The notes under the pieces: generated by a model
What the model was told of the DNA's origin: nothing
Databases searched by the model: none
What the model saw: the letters and a program-made list of their open reading frames with translations, nothing else
DNA from: Psychrobacter sp. APC 3426
Lineage (GTDB): Bacteria; Pseudomonadota; Gammaproteobacteria; Pseudomonadales; Moraxellaceae
Assembly: GCF_030408035.1 (NCBI RefSeq)
Contig: NZ_JASDCF010000033.1
Coordinates: 1-32,261, forward strand
Direction of reading: 5' to 3'
Length of the DNA stretch: 32,261 bases
Shown: one piece after another, positions 8,859 to 16,131 of the stretch
Numbering within the stretch: the stretch's first letter is position 1
Layout of the letters: each line of letters opens with the position of its first letter
Translations under genes and position numbers: made by a program

Positions 8859-8867
8859 AGGAATGGT

Positions 8868-9578
8868 TTATAAATAATCGAACTTACCAGAAGAGAGCAG
8901 CAATTTATTCAACTGCTCAGGGGTATCAGTAATATAATCTGCGCCCCATTTCTTTAGGTTTTTTTGATCCTCAGGTGGGATATAACCATAAGCCGCCAAA
9001 ATCGTTGGCATACCAGCAGCGTTACCCGCTTCGATATCACGTATATGATCGCCGACATACAGCACACAGCCGGCAGCACCACGAGGAATACCCAGTTTTT
9101 CTAATGCCACATACATCGGCTCTGGATCAGGTTTTGAGCGTGATACATCATCAGGACAGACCAAAACAGCACAGCGCTCATCTAACTGCATCTTGCTGAG
9201 TAGCTGTTCTGATAAATAACGCGGCTTGTTGGTGACGATACCCCAAGGCACACCTTTCGCTTCTAATTCTGACAGCACTTCATCGAGCGCACCAAACACG
9301 CAGCTATCAACACATATTTCTGCTTCATAGTCATCTAAAAACTGCTGACGAAAATCAAGTAAGGCCTCTTCGCTCACATCAAGCTGGTCATTATGACGCA
9401 GCATCAGCTGTACCATTGCTGACGCACCCGCAGAGACTTGCTCGCGAATTTCAGCTTCTGGTGGTGCTTGCCAATCGTTTTCATGGCTCATCTTACCGAT
9501 GATACGGACAAAATCAGCAGCAGTATCGATTAACGTCCCATCAAGGTCAAATAAAACCGCTTTTACAAATTGGCTCAT
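8868..9578 (-). CDS. mupP: HAD phosphatase, probable N-acetylmuramate 6-phosphate phosphatase MupP
   Basis: A 236-residue HAD hydrolase: motif I FDLDGTL (nucleophile D11, acid/base D13), IVTNKP for motif II, SKPDPEP for motif III, and VGDHIRDIEAG for motif IV. Most annotation pipelines would call it phosphoglycolate phosphatase (gph). The segments LVCPDDVSRSKPDPEP and GYIPPEDQ...WGAD, together with the place between ubiG and yciK, match Pseudomonas MupP, as recalled. MupP dephosphorylates MurNAc-6-phosphate in the cytoplasm so that AmgK and MurU can return it to UDP-MurNAc, bypassing de novo synthesis and affecting fosfomycin sensitivity. The assignment rests on motif and context memory, so Gph remains the alternative. 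An AAGAG ribosome-binding site precedes it. Confidence 0.8.
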   Translation of the reverse strand: MSQFVKAVLFDLDGTLIDTAADFVRIIGKMSHENDWQAPPEAEIREQVSAGASAMVQLMLRHNDQLDVSEEALLDFRQQFLDDYEAEICVDSCVFGALDEVLSELEAKGVPWGIVTNKPRYLSEQLLSKMQLDERCAVLVCPDDVSRSKPDPEPMYVALEKLGIPRGAAGCVLYVGDHIRDIEAGNAAGMPTILAAYGYIPPEDQKNLKKWGADYITDTPEQLNKLLLSSGKFDYL

Positions 9579-9658
9579 AATGAATGCTCTTAATATTAAA
9601 AATGTGTTTCAGACGAAATGATGACGTGAAGTGAATCGATTACAGCGTTACACTAGAT

Positions 9659-10492
9659 TTAAACCAATGGTTTTTGTACCGCTATCATATAATTGACATC
9701 GACATTTTGTGCCAACCAGTAACGCTTGGTCAGTGGGTTATAATGTAAACCGATAATATCCTGACGGGTAAAGCCCGCATTGACTGCCATCTTATCGAGC
9801 TCCGCTGGGGTGATGAATTTGGCATAATCATGAGTACCACGGTCTAGCAAGCGCAATACGTACTCTGCCCCAACGATGGCGAACAGATATGACTTTGGAT
9901 TGCGGTTAATCGTCGATAGCACACAAACACCACCTGGTGCCAATAGCTCAAAGCAAGCCTGCACAATCGAGCTAGGATCTGGCACATGCTCCAACATCTC
10001 CATGCAAGTCACCACATCGAACTGCCCAGCGTGAGTTTTTGCTAGCTCCTCTACTGGAATGTGTTGATAGCGCAACGTCTCATTCAAACCGCTTTGCTCT
10101 GCATGCAGAGCCGCTGCTTTTAAATTCTCGGTACCTAAATCGATGCCCGTGACATCAGCGCCGCGACGTGCCATTGATTCTGACAAAATACCGCCGCCGC
10201 AGCCGACATCTAACACCTTTTTACCAACAAGCCCTGTCTCAGCTGTTTTATCGGCACTTTTATCCACATAGTCGCTTTGATAACCGCGTTTTACATTTTC
10301 TTCTATCCAGTTAAGACGCAATGGATTGATTTCATGCAAGGTTGCAAATGCGCCAGTATTACTCCACCACTCGCTTGCCAAATTATTGAACTTCTCAACT
10401 TCGCTTGGATCCACGTTTATCGTGTTAGCCATTGTATTATTAAGGTTTGCTTGCTCATTTGCAGGAGGCGCAGAAGGGTTGGCTGAGCTCAT
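9659..10492 (-). CDS. ubiG: Ubiquinone biosynthesis O-methyltransferase UbiG
   Basis: Class I SAM-dependent methyltransferase with the UbiG hallmarks: FNNLASEWW near the N-terminus, glycine-rich SAM loop [25 protein letters not shown], and [12 protein letters not shown]. It performs the two O-methylations of ubiquinone synthesis. An upstream ATG at 10531 would extend the protein, but the ATG at 10492 has a strong AAAGGA ribosome-binding site eight bases away, so 277 residues are preferred. The first 25 residues are low-complexity (Ser/Ala/Asn/Pro). It is first in a minus-strand cluster with mupP (80-bp gap) and yciK, and divergent from dsbA. Confidence 0.94.
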   Translation of the reverse strand: MSSANPSAPPANEQANLNNTMANTINVDPSEVEKFNNLASEWWSNTGAFATLHEINPLRLNWIEENVKRGYQSDYVDKSADKTAETGLVGKKVLDVGCGGGILSESMARRGADVTGIDLGTENLKAAALHAEQSGLNETLRYQHIPVEELAKTHAGQFDVVTCMEMLEHVPDPSSIVQACFELLAPGGVCVLSTINRNPKSYLFAIVGAEYVLRLLDRGTHDYAKFITPAELDKMAVNAGFTRQDIIGLHYNPLTKRYWLAQNVDVNYMIAVQKPLV

Positions 10493-10987
10493 AGATTTTC
10501 CTTTATTGTCATTATAGGTGTCGTCGTACATTATAGGGTTCGCTGATGTTATATCTCACAACACCAATGGCACGATTATGTGCCTAATATTAGCATGAGA
10601 GCGGCAGCTTTGTCGTGAAGTACATCGTCACTGATTGTGAATGTCGATACTGTAAACTCGAAGATTCATCAATAGTAGGAAAAGATACCTCAAGCGATAA
10701 CCCAAAGACAGGCAATCTACTATCGAGCGTAAAAAGCTACAAGGTAAAAAAACCATAAGCTATAACTTATAAGTAAGGTACCTTAAATAATAGCTCACAG
10801 CTTTACAACCGTTAGTTAAGAATCGGATTCACAACCACCTACCTTTTACGTTATCATAGTCAGTAAACTATGATAACTCGTGAATACTCGGCGTTATCTC
10901 GATTATGCCGTTTCAAACAATATGAACCACCTGAAGCGGTATAAATGCTCCAACAAACCCTAAGTCTATACATCTCAAGGATAAAGT
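10493..10987. other. Divergent ubiG/dsbA intergenic region with palindromes
   Basis: No gene is seen. A perfect 11-bp inverted repeat (GTTATCATAGT, six-base loop, ACTATGATAAC) lies at 10850-10877 without a T-run, and a 12-bp palindrome, TAAGGTACCTTA, lies at 10774-10785. A TATAAA at 10940-10945 is a possible dsbA -10 element, but it has no clear -35. Confidence 0.45.
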
Positions 10988-11608
10988 ATGAAACGTGTCA
11001 TCACAATGACTGGTCTGGCCATGGCTATTGGGCTTGCCACTATGGGCGCACAGGCTGCCGACTATGTCGCCGGAAAAGACTATCGCGTACTAGACAACCC
11101 AGAAAAAATCAGCGGTGATGCTATCATTGTTCGTGAGTTTTTTTGGTATGGTTGCCCGCATTGTAACGTTCTTAACCCGCATATGGAAAAATGGGCAAAA
11201 ACCAAAGACAAAGACGTGGCGTTCTTCAAAACCCCAGCAGCGCTTAACCCAGTTTGGGAAGCCAACGCCCGTGGTTTTTATGCCGCTCAGCTGTTAGGAT
11301 TTGAGAACAAAACTCATGACGCGTTATTTGATGCGATTCATAAAGACGGTAAAAAACTATTTGATCAGTCATCACTGAGCAAATGGTATGCATCAAAAGG
11401 CGTTGATGAAAAGAAATTCAACAGCCTTTATAACTCATTTGCCGTTGGCACTAAGATTGGTCGCTCACAAGCAGGGGCTAAGCGCTACCAGCTCTCTGGT
11501 GTACCAGCCGTTGTGGTACAGGGCAAGTACGTCGTCACTGGTGAAAGTGCCACAGTACCTAAAGTTGTAGACTTTCTAGTAGATAAAGCGCGCGCTGAAA
11601 AGAAGTAA
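10988..11608 (+). CDS. dsbA: Periplasmic thiol:disulfide interchange protein DsbA
   Basis: The 206-residue product has a signal peptide ending AQA|AD (cleavage after residue 23). The thioredoxin fold carries the CPHC active site at residues 56-59 in FFWYGCPHC, and the cis-proline loop is SGVPAVV. An inserted helical domain lies between them, as in DsbA. It introduces disulfide bonds into exported proteins in the periplasm. The exported protein encoded at 1879 has cysteines and could be a client. A terminator at 11661-11693 ends the single-gene transcript. Confidence 0.95.
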   Translation: MKRVITMTGLAMAIGLATMGAQAADYVAGKDYRVLDNPEKISGDAIIVREFFWYGCPHCNVLNPHMEKWAKTKDKDVAFFKTPAALNPVWEANARGFYAAQLLGFENKTHDALFDAIHKDGKKLFDQSSLSKWYASKGVDEKKFNSLYNSFAVGTKIGRSQAGAKRYQLSGVPAVVVQGKYVVTGESATVPKVVDFLVDKARAEKK

Positions 11609-11660
11609 TGTCATTGTAGTTACTCATATAGGCAGTCTTCTTTATAAGTAGCCATGCATA

Positions 11661-11693
11661 AAAAAGCCAATCATTTATTGATTGGCTTTTTTT
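11661..11693 (+). terminator. Rho-independent terminator of dsbA
   Basis: A 13-bp perfect stem (AAAAAGCCAATCA, loop TTTAT, complementary arm) is followed by a T-run. Confidence 0.92.
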
Positions 11694-11768
11694 GTCTTAC
11701 TGTCTCGTACAAGATAGGTTGATATTAGACCTATAGTTAGTGAAAAGTAATATCGATACATCACGCGC

Positions 11769-11836
11769 TGCTGATATCAACTTTTCTTGCTTGCTGTGCC
11801 TGCGCAGACAGAGGTTACAAAAAATTGATATCAGCA
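11769..11836. repeat. Intergenic repeat, copy A: conserved core with palindromic arms
   Basis: Arms TGCTGATATCAA (11769-11780) and its exact reverse complement (11825-11836) enclose a 44-base core containing CTTGCTTGCTGTGCCTGCGC then AGACAGAGG. Nearly the same core lies at 15508-15553, but with unrelated arm sequence. A 64-codon open frame across this repeat is not considered a gene. It fills most of the gap between dsbA and darP (11694-11937), which otherwise holds nothing recognised. Confidence 0.8.
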
Positions 11837-11937
11837 ACACCGTAGCGTTTTTAGAATATTTTGACTATAGACTTATTATCTTCCTGGATAATGACATCAG
11901 CCACACGTGCAATATTTGCTCAAAAATCTCTTAAACA

Positions 11938-12450
11938 CTATTTTTTTAAATCCGATAGAATAGCGACTTCGCGTATATAACTGGCTAGGTCTTGTTTAGA
12001 CTCTGCCATCAGTTCATCATCATTGGTATGCTTAGCATATTCAATCCAAAGCAATAACTGATACATACTATTGTGCTCAGAGGCTTTGTATTGTTTGACG
12101 AATTGCTTAAGGGTGCCTTCATCATTGATATTTAGACGCTCAGACCAGCTCTCTATTTTAGAAACTTGTTCTTTAGGAAAATAAGCGTCAAACAATGCTT
12201 TTATCAGCTCATGGCGATTTTCTTCAATCATAAGTTTGCCAACACGTTTGGTCTGACGATTACGTGCATTGGCACTGGTGATATCGGCAAGCGCCATCAA
12301 TTCAGCCATAAAATAATCACTGGCTGGCAGACTTTTTAGCTGTTTTTTCGATAAGCTGGCAAGCGGTATTGATAACTGCTGCAAGCGCTCATGGGCTTTT
12401 TTGAGTTCTGTGCGCGAAACGCGCATATCCTGTTCTGACCAGTCAATCAT
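11938..12450 (-). CDS. darP: Dual-action ribosomal maturation protein DarP (YjgA family)
   Basis: The 170-residue protein matches the YjgA/DUF615 family: an N-terminal SRTELKKAHERLQQLSIPLASLS region, a central AAD-like segment ITSANARNRQTKRVGKLMIEE, and an acidic helical C-terminus. Family members bind late 50S precursors and help ribosome assembly in the cytoplasm. A GGAAA ribosome-binding site precedes the ATG. It lies downstream of rapZ on the same strand with a 67-bp gap, probably co-transcribed, and is convergent with dsbA. Confidence 0.88.
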   Translation of the reverse strand: MIDWSEQDMRVSRTELKKAHERLQQLSIPLASLSKKQLKSLPASDYFMAELMALADITSANARNRQTKRVGKLMIEENRHELIKALFDAYFPKEQVSKIESWSERLNINDEGTLKQFVKQYKASEHNSMYQLLLWIEYAKHTNDDELMAESKQDLASYIREVAILSDLKK

Positions 12451-12517
12451 AAAAGATTTCCAAAATAATGAATAATAAAATCAATACTGTTTGTTAGGTA
12501 AAAATATTTGTCAATAA

Positions 12518-13483
12518 CTACCAACGGCTTTTTTCCCGATGTTTTGCCAGTACCTTAACGCCCTGTGGAACCGTTGCAGCCAGACGGCGCTGCAGCGTAT
12601 CAGTGATAAACACTGAGCGATGCTTACCGCCCGTACAGCCAATTGCCACCGTCACAGTATGACGATTATTGTGCAAAAATTCCGGCAGCCAACGGCTTAA
12701 GAATTTGTCGATATCGTCGGTCATCTCTGCCACTTCTGGATAATCTGCAAAAAATGTCGCTACTTCATTGTCGAGACCTGTTGATGCTCGTAACTCAGGA
12801 TTCCAATGCGGGTTGGGTAAAATTCTGACATCAAAGACAAAATCAGCATCGATAGGACTGCCGTACTTAAAGCCAAACGACAGTAGATTAATCACAATCT
12901 GATTCTCCATACCGATGTGTTCACGCAAACTGTCTTTTAGCTGATGGATATTTAGACTACTGGTATCAATTTTGATATCGGCATGACCTGCAATAGGCTC
13001 TAACAGCTCTACTTCTCGTTTAATCGCAGCGGGTAGGTTAAAAGCGATATGTCGCGCATTGTCACTGTCGATATCTTGCGACATCAATGGATGCACACGT
13101 CTAGTCGCATTAAAACGCGCTATTAAGGTGCTTTCTTGTGCGGTGACATAAACAACTTTAACCGCATGCTTGCCATAAGTGTCTCTTAAGGTTTCATAGG
13201 TCTCTGCAAAATTAGATAAATCAGCACGTGGCGTTCGAATATCAACGCCAAGCGCAATACGGCAGATGCCACTCTCATTGACCAGCTTGTGCGCAGCATT
13301 CGGCAACAAGGACAGTGGCAGATTATCAATCGAATAATACCCTAGGTCTTCTAAAATATTTAAAACTGAGGTCTTACCAGACCCTGAACGACCTGACACG
13401 ACTAGGATACTGAGCTTATCAATACTCGATGAGTCCGCTACTTGCTTAGTTTGGTCGTTACTTTTATCCTGACTTACATCCAT
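12518..13483 (-). CDS. rapZ: RNase adapter / nucleotide-binding protein RapZ
   Basis: A P-loop protein of the RapZ/YvcJ family, 321 residues, with Walker A GRSGSGKT at 31-38, a DLGYYSIDNLP motif, GVDIRTPR, and the C-terminal IGCTGGKHRSVFITDTL signature. In enterobacteria RapZ presents the small RNA GlmZ to RNase E and so controls GlmS and glucosamine-6-phosphate supply; that role may not transfer here. The first 24 residues form a polar extension. It is not beside rpoN/ptsN, the usual neighbours in many gammaproteobacteria, but beside darP. The ribosome-binding site is GGTGGA. Confidence 0.93.
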   Translation of the reverse strand: MDVSQDKSNDQTKQVADSSSIDKLSILVVSGRSGSGKTSVLNILEDLGYYSIDNLPLSLLPNAAHKLVNESGICRIALGVDIRTPRADLSNFAETYETLRDTYGKHAVKVVYVTAQESTLIARFNATRRVHPLMSQDIDSDNARHIAFNLPAAIKREVELLEPIAGHADIKIDTSSLNIHQLKDSLREHIGMENQIVINLLSFGFKYGSPIDADFVFDVRILPNPHWNPELRASTGLDNEVATFFADYPEVAEMTDDIDKFLSRWLPEFLHNNRHTVTVAIGCTGGKHRSVFITDTLQRRLAATVPQGVKVLAKHREKSRW

Positions 13484-13562
13484 GGTTTATCCACCCTAGT
13501 TCATTGCATCCTGCAAATAACCACATCATGACAGCTGACTCAGCATCATTAATTAACAATCA

Positions 13563-14438
13563 CTATTTGAAAGTCACCAGTTGATTGTCTAATAAACGTG
13601 CACGTCCCAACCAAGCAGCCACTAAAATGATTAAATCTTGTTTTTCTTTATTGAAGATTGCAGCATCATTGGCGACAGGAGTTAGCTGAGCCGTTTTTAT
13701 TTGTAGATAATCTATAATAAAACCAGCATCTGTAATACGCTCACGTGTTTCTACTAATAGTGCTTCAAACTCTTTCTGACTATGTTCGCAATTCAGCAAC
13801 TTCTGTGCCAGACGTTGCAACTCTTGATGAAGTACGGGTGCTATTTGTCTCTCAGCTGCATTTAAGTATTGATTGCGTGACGATAGCGCCAAGCCATCAG
13901 CAGCCCGGACAATAGGCGCACCTATTATTTTAATCGGGTAACTTAAATCGCGTACTAACTGCTTAATAATCGCCAGTTGCTGGTAGTCTTTTTGACCAAA
14001 TACAGCCACATCAGGCTGCACGATGTTAAACAATTTCGAGACCACAATACCAACACCGTCAAAGTGCCCAGGACGTGATTGACCACATAATTGAGTGGTG
14101 ATTGCACCAGCGAGGACGGCAGTCGGTGGCGGCAATACTGGGTATATCTCGTCAATACTGGGCGCAAACACATAATCTGCCCCGACCGTTGCTAGCTTTG
14201 CGACATCCTCATCCAATGTGCGAGGGTAGCTATCAAAATCCTCTCCTTCGCCAAACTGAGTAGGATTGACAAAGATACTCACCACCACGATATCGGCATG
14301 CTGCTTAGCGATTCTTACTAACTCAAGATGACCATCATGCAGATTGCCCATCGTTGGCACTAGCGCAATACGCTGCTCACTGCGGAGTGGTTTTAGCGTG
14401 TCTTGTAACGCAGCAATATGATGATGGATATTAGGCAT
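13563..14438 (-). CDS. panC: Pantothenate synthetase PanC
   Basis: ATP-dependent condensation of pantoate with beta-alanine. Visible family motifs are PTMGNLHDGHLELV (HIGH-like signature), FVNPTQFGEGEDFDSYPRT, GQSRPGHFDGV, VFGQKDYQQL and LALSSRNQYL. The frame also has a TTG one codon earlier (14441), but the ATG at 14438 with an upstream AGAAGA is preferred, giving 291 residues, the usual length. It follows panB on the same strand; a 128-bp gap with a REP-like hairpin separates them. Confidence 0.95.
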   Translation of the reverse strand: MPNIHHHIAALQDTLKPLRSEQRIALVPTMGNLHDGHLELVRIAKQHADIVVVSIFVNPTQFGEGEDFDSYPRTLDEDVAKLATVGADYVFAPSIDEIYPVLPPPTAVLAGAITTQLCGQSRPGHFDGVGIVVSKLFNIVQPDVAVFGQKDYQQLAIIKQLVRDLSYPIKIIGAPIVRAADGLALSSRNQYLNAAERQIAPVLHQELQRLAQKLLNCEHSQKEFEALLVETRERITDAGFIIDYLQIKTAQLTPVANDAAIFNKEKQDLIILVAAWLGRARLLDNQLVTFK

Positions 14439-14494
14439 CAAAAGATCTTCTTATCTTGTTATTGGATTGTATATAGTTTTTGCGGCTATTGAAC

Positions 14495-14511
14495 GGTGCG
14501 TGGAACGCACC
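14495..14511. repeat. REP-like hairpin between panB and panC
   Basis: GGTGCGT-GGA-ACGCACC is a perfect 7-bp stem followed by CTACC, a form common as dispersed extragenic hairpins. Just downstream TCATTCTTATAT is repeated at 14529-14540 and 14546-14557. Confidence 0.55.
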
Positions 14512-14566
14512 CTACCAATTTTACTGGATCATTCTTATATCTAGGTCATTCTTATATAAAGAAAAA

Positions 14567-15367
14567 CTAATCGAATTGGTGCTGCTCAGTTGGAAAACTG
14601 CCTTCGCGTACCGACTGCTGATAAAGCGCAAAAGCACCTTCGATACTATGGGCGCTATTGCGTTCATCGGTCAAAAAGTCATGGACAAAGCGTGGCACTC
14701 GGCCATGTACCATACCTAGCATGTCATGCATCACTAATACTTGGCCGTCAGTATCGGCACCTGCGCCAATACCAATCACTGGTACAGCTACCGATTCTGT
14801 CACTGCTTTAGCGAGCTCAGCTGGGACGCATTCTAGTACTAGCAGTGCGGCCCCTGCAGCGACAACTGCTTTAGCATCAGCAAGAAGCTTATCAGCCGCT
14901 TCATCACCGCGGCCTTGGATTTTATAACCACCAAAGACGTTAACCGACTGCGGGGTCAAACCAAGATGTACACAAGTTGGTGTACCTGCTTGCGTTAAAG
15001 TTGTGACCAAATCACAAAGCTCACTACCACCTTCAATCTTTATAACGTGCGCGCCGGCTTGCATTATCTTCCGGCTATTGGCTATGGCTTCTGGCAGGGT
15101 CACATAACTCATAAATGGTAGGTCAGCTAAAATCAGTGCATGCTTGTTACTACGGGCAATGTTAGCCGTATGATAAGCCATATCGTCAACGGTTACAGGC
15201 AAGGTTGAATCATGGCCTTGTACCACCATGCCTAAGCTATCACCGATCAAAATAGTATCAATCTGTGCCTTGTCCATCATTCGTGCAAACATCGAGTCAT
15301 AGCACGTCAAACAAGTAAACTTGGTGCCTTCTTTTTTAAATTTATTTAAAGTAGATAACGTCGTCAT
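14567..15367 (-). CDS. panB: 3-methyl-2-oxobutanoate hydroxymethyltransferase PanB
   Basis: First committed step of pantothenate synthesis, transferring a hydroxymethyl group from methylene-tetrahydrofolate to ketoisovalerate. Motifs: LTCYDSMFARMMD, LIGDSLGMVVQGHDSTLPVT (metal-binding Asp), IKIEGG, HLGLTPQSVN and PVIGIGAG. It is 266 residues long, normal for the family. A GAGG ribosome-binding site lies seven bases before the ATG. It stands with folK upstream and panC downstream on the same strand; the folate-pantothenate grouping is metabolically sensible. Confidence 0.96.
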   Translation of the reverse strand: MTTLSTLNKFKKEGTKFTCLTCYDSMFARMMDKAQIDTILIGDSLGMVVQGHDSTLPVTVDDMAYHTANIARSNKHALILADLPFMSYVTLPEAIANSRKIMQAGAHVIKIEGGSELCDLVTTLTQAGTPTCVHLGLTPQSVNVFGGYKIQGRGDEAADKLLADAKAVVAAGAALLVLECVPAELAKAVTESVAVPVIGIGAGADTDGQVLVMHDMLGMVHGRVPRFVHDFLTDERNSAHSIEGAFALYQQSVREGSFPTEQHQFD

Positions 15368-15492
15368 ATGACCCTCGATTAATCTGCAATGCTTTTAACT
15401 TATTAATAACTGTTATTCTGTTTGTGATCAAAAAACTTAGCAATTGCTTGATATATAGTCATCCTAAACAAAACAAGCACAAAAATTGTGAT

Positions 15493-15568
15493 GCGCTATT
15501 GGGATAATTTTTCCTTGCTTGCTGTGCCTACGCAGACAGAGGCTGCGCAAAATTTATCCTAATAGCGC
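15493..15568. repeat. Intergenic repeat, copy B: conserved core with palindromic arms
   Basis: Arms GCGCTATTGGGATAA (15493-15507) and TTATCCTAATAGCGC (15554-15568) pair 14 of 15. The core contains CTTGCTTGCTGTGCCTACGC then AGACAGAGG, like copy A at 11781-11824. It lies in the folK-panB gap. Confidence 0.8.
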
Positions 15569-15609
15569 TATATTTACTTTATAGTTGATTCAATTCAATA
15601 ATAAATTAA

Positions 15610-16131
15610 CTATAGTAGCTTTAAGCCTGTCCAATCTTTACTTTGTGGATAATCATCTATCGATTTGCCAGCAATTACTAGCTCTGGTGCTAGCTCTTGT
15701 AGCGGTATTAAGACAAAATTACGTTCAGGCAGTCCAGCATGCGGTATGGTTAGTTGCGGCTCTGCAATTTGCGCTTCACCGTATAACAAAATATCGACAT
15801 CCAGGCTACGTTCACCCCAACGTCTTATGCGTGCACGCTTAGCTTGCTCTTCTAGCTGCTGGCAAAATGCGAGCAACTCAAAAGGTGACAACGTTGTCTC
15901 AAAACCAACGACTGCATTGACGAAGTCTGGCTGATCTTGCGGCCCCATAGGCGCTGAAGCGTAAAATGAAGAAACACGAACATCTCGTATCTGTTCATGC
16001 TCTCGCATTACTGCAAGTGCTTGCTGCAAATGCTCTACAGGTGAACCTAACTCATTAGCCAGATTGCTACCCAAGCCTACATAGCAAGTTACCCAATGGG
16101 CGTTGCCCGTATCGTTATCCATATTTGGCAT
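15610..16131 (-). CDS. folK: 2-amino-4-hydroxy-6-hydroxymethyldihydropteridine pyrophosphokinase FolK
   Basis: HPPK, which transfers pyrophosphate from ATP to hydroxymethyl-dihydropterin in folate synthesis. Motifs: YVGLGSNL, VSSFYASAPMGPQDQPDFVNAVV, RIRRWGERSLDVDILLYG with the metal-binding aspartates, and IPHAGLPERNFVLIPLQELAP. The ATG at 16131 overlaps the end of pcnB by 17 bases, which suggests translational coupling; a second Met at 16122 is also possible. The protein is 173 residues, slightly longer than the 159-residue E. coli enzyme. Confidence 0.93.
   Translation of the reverse strand: MPNMDNDTGNAHWVTCYVGLGSNLANELGSPVEHLQQALAVMREHEQIRDVRVSSFYASAPMGPQDQPDFVNAVVGFETTLSPFELLAFCQQLEEQAKRARIRRWGERSLDVDILLYGEAQIAEPQLTIPHAGLPERNFVLIPLQELAPELVIAGKSIDDYPQSKDWTGLKLL

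Noticed and set aside
10493..10531. Longer UbiG start at the ATG at 10531
   Set aside because: No ribosome-binding site there, whereas the ATG at 10492 has AAAGGA at good spacing.
10850..10877. Rho-independent terminator
   Set aside because: The stem is AT-rich and no T-run follows on either strand.
11740..11934. 64-codon plus-strand open frame
   Set aside because: It lies across the palindromic-arm repeat, has no ribosome-binding site, and its middle is the repeat core.
14480..14927. Plus-strand open frames opposite panB
   Set aside because: They are shadows of panB with no family resemblance.
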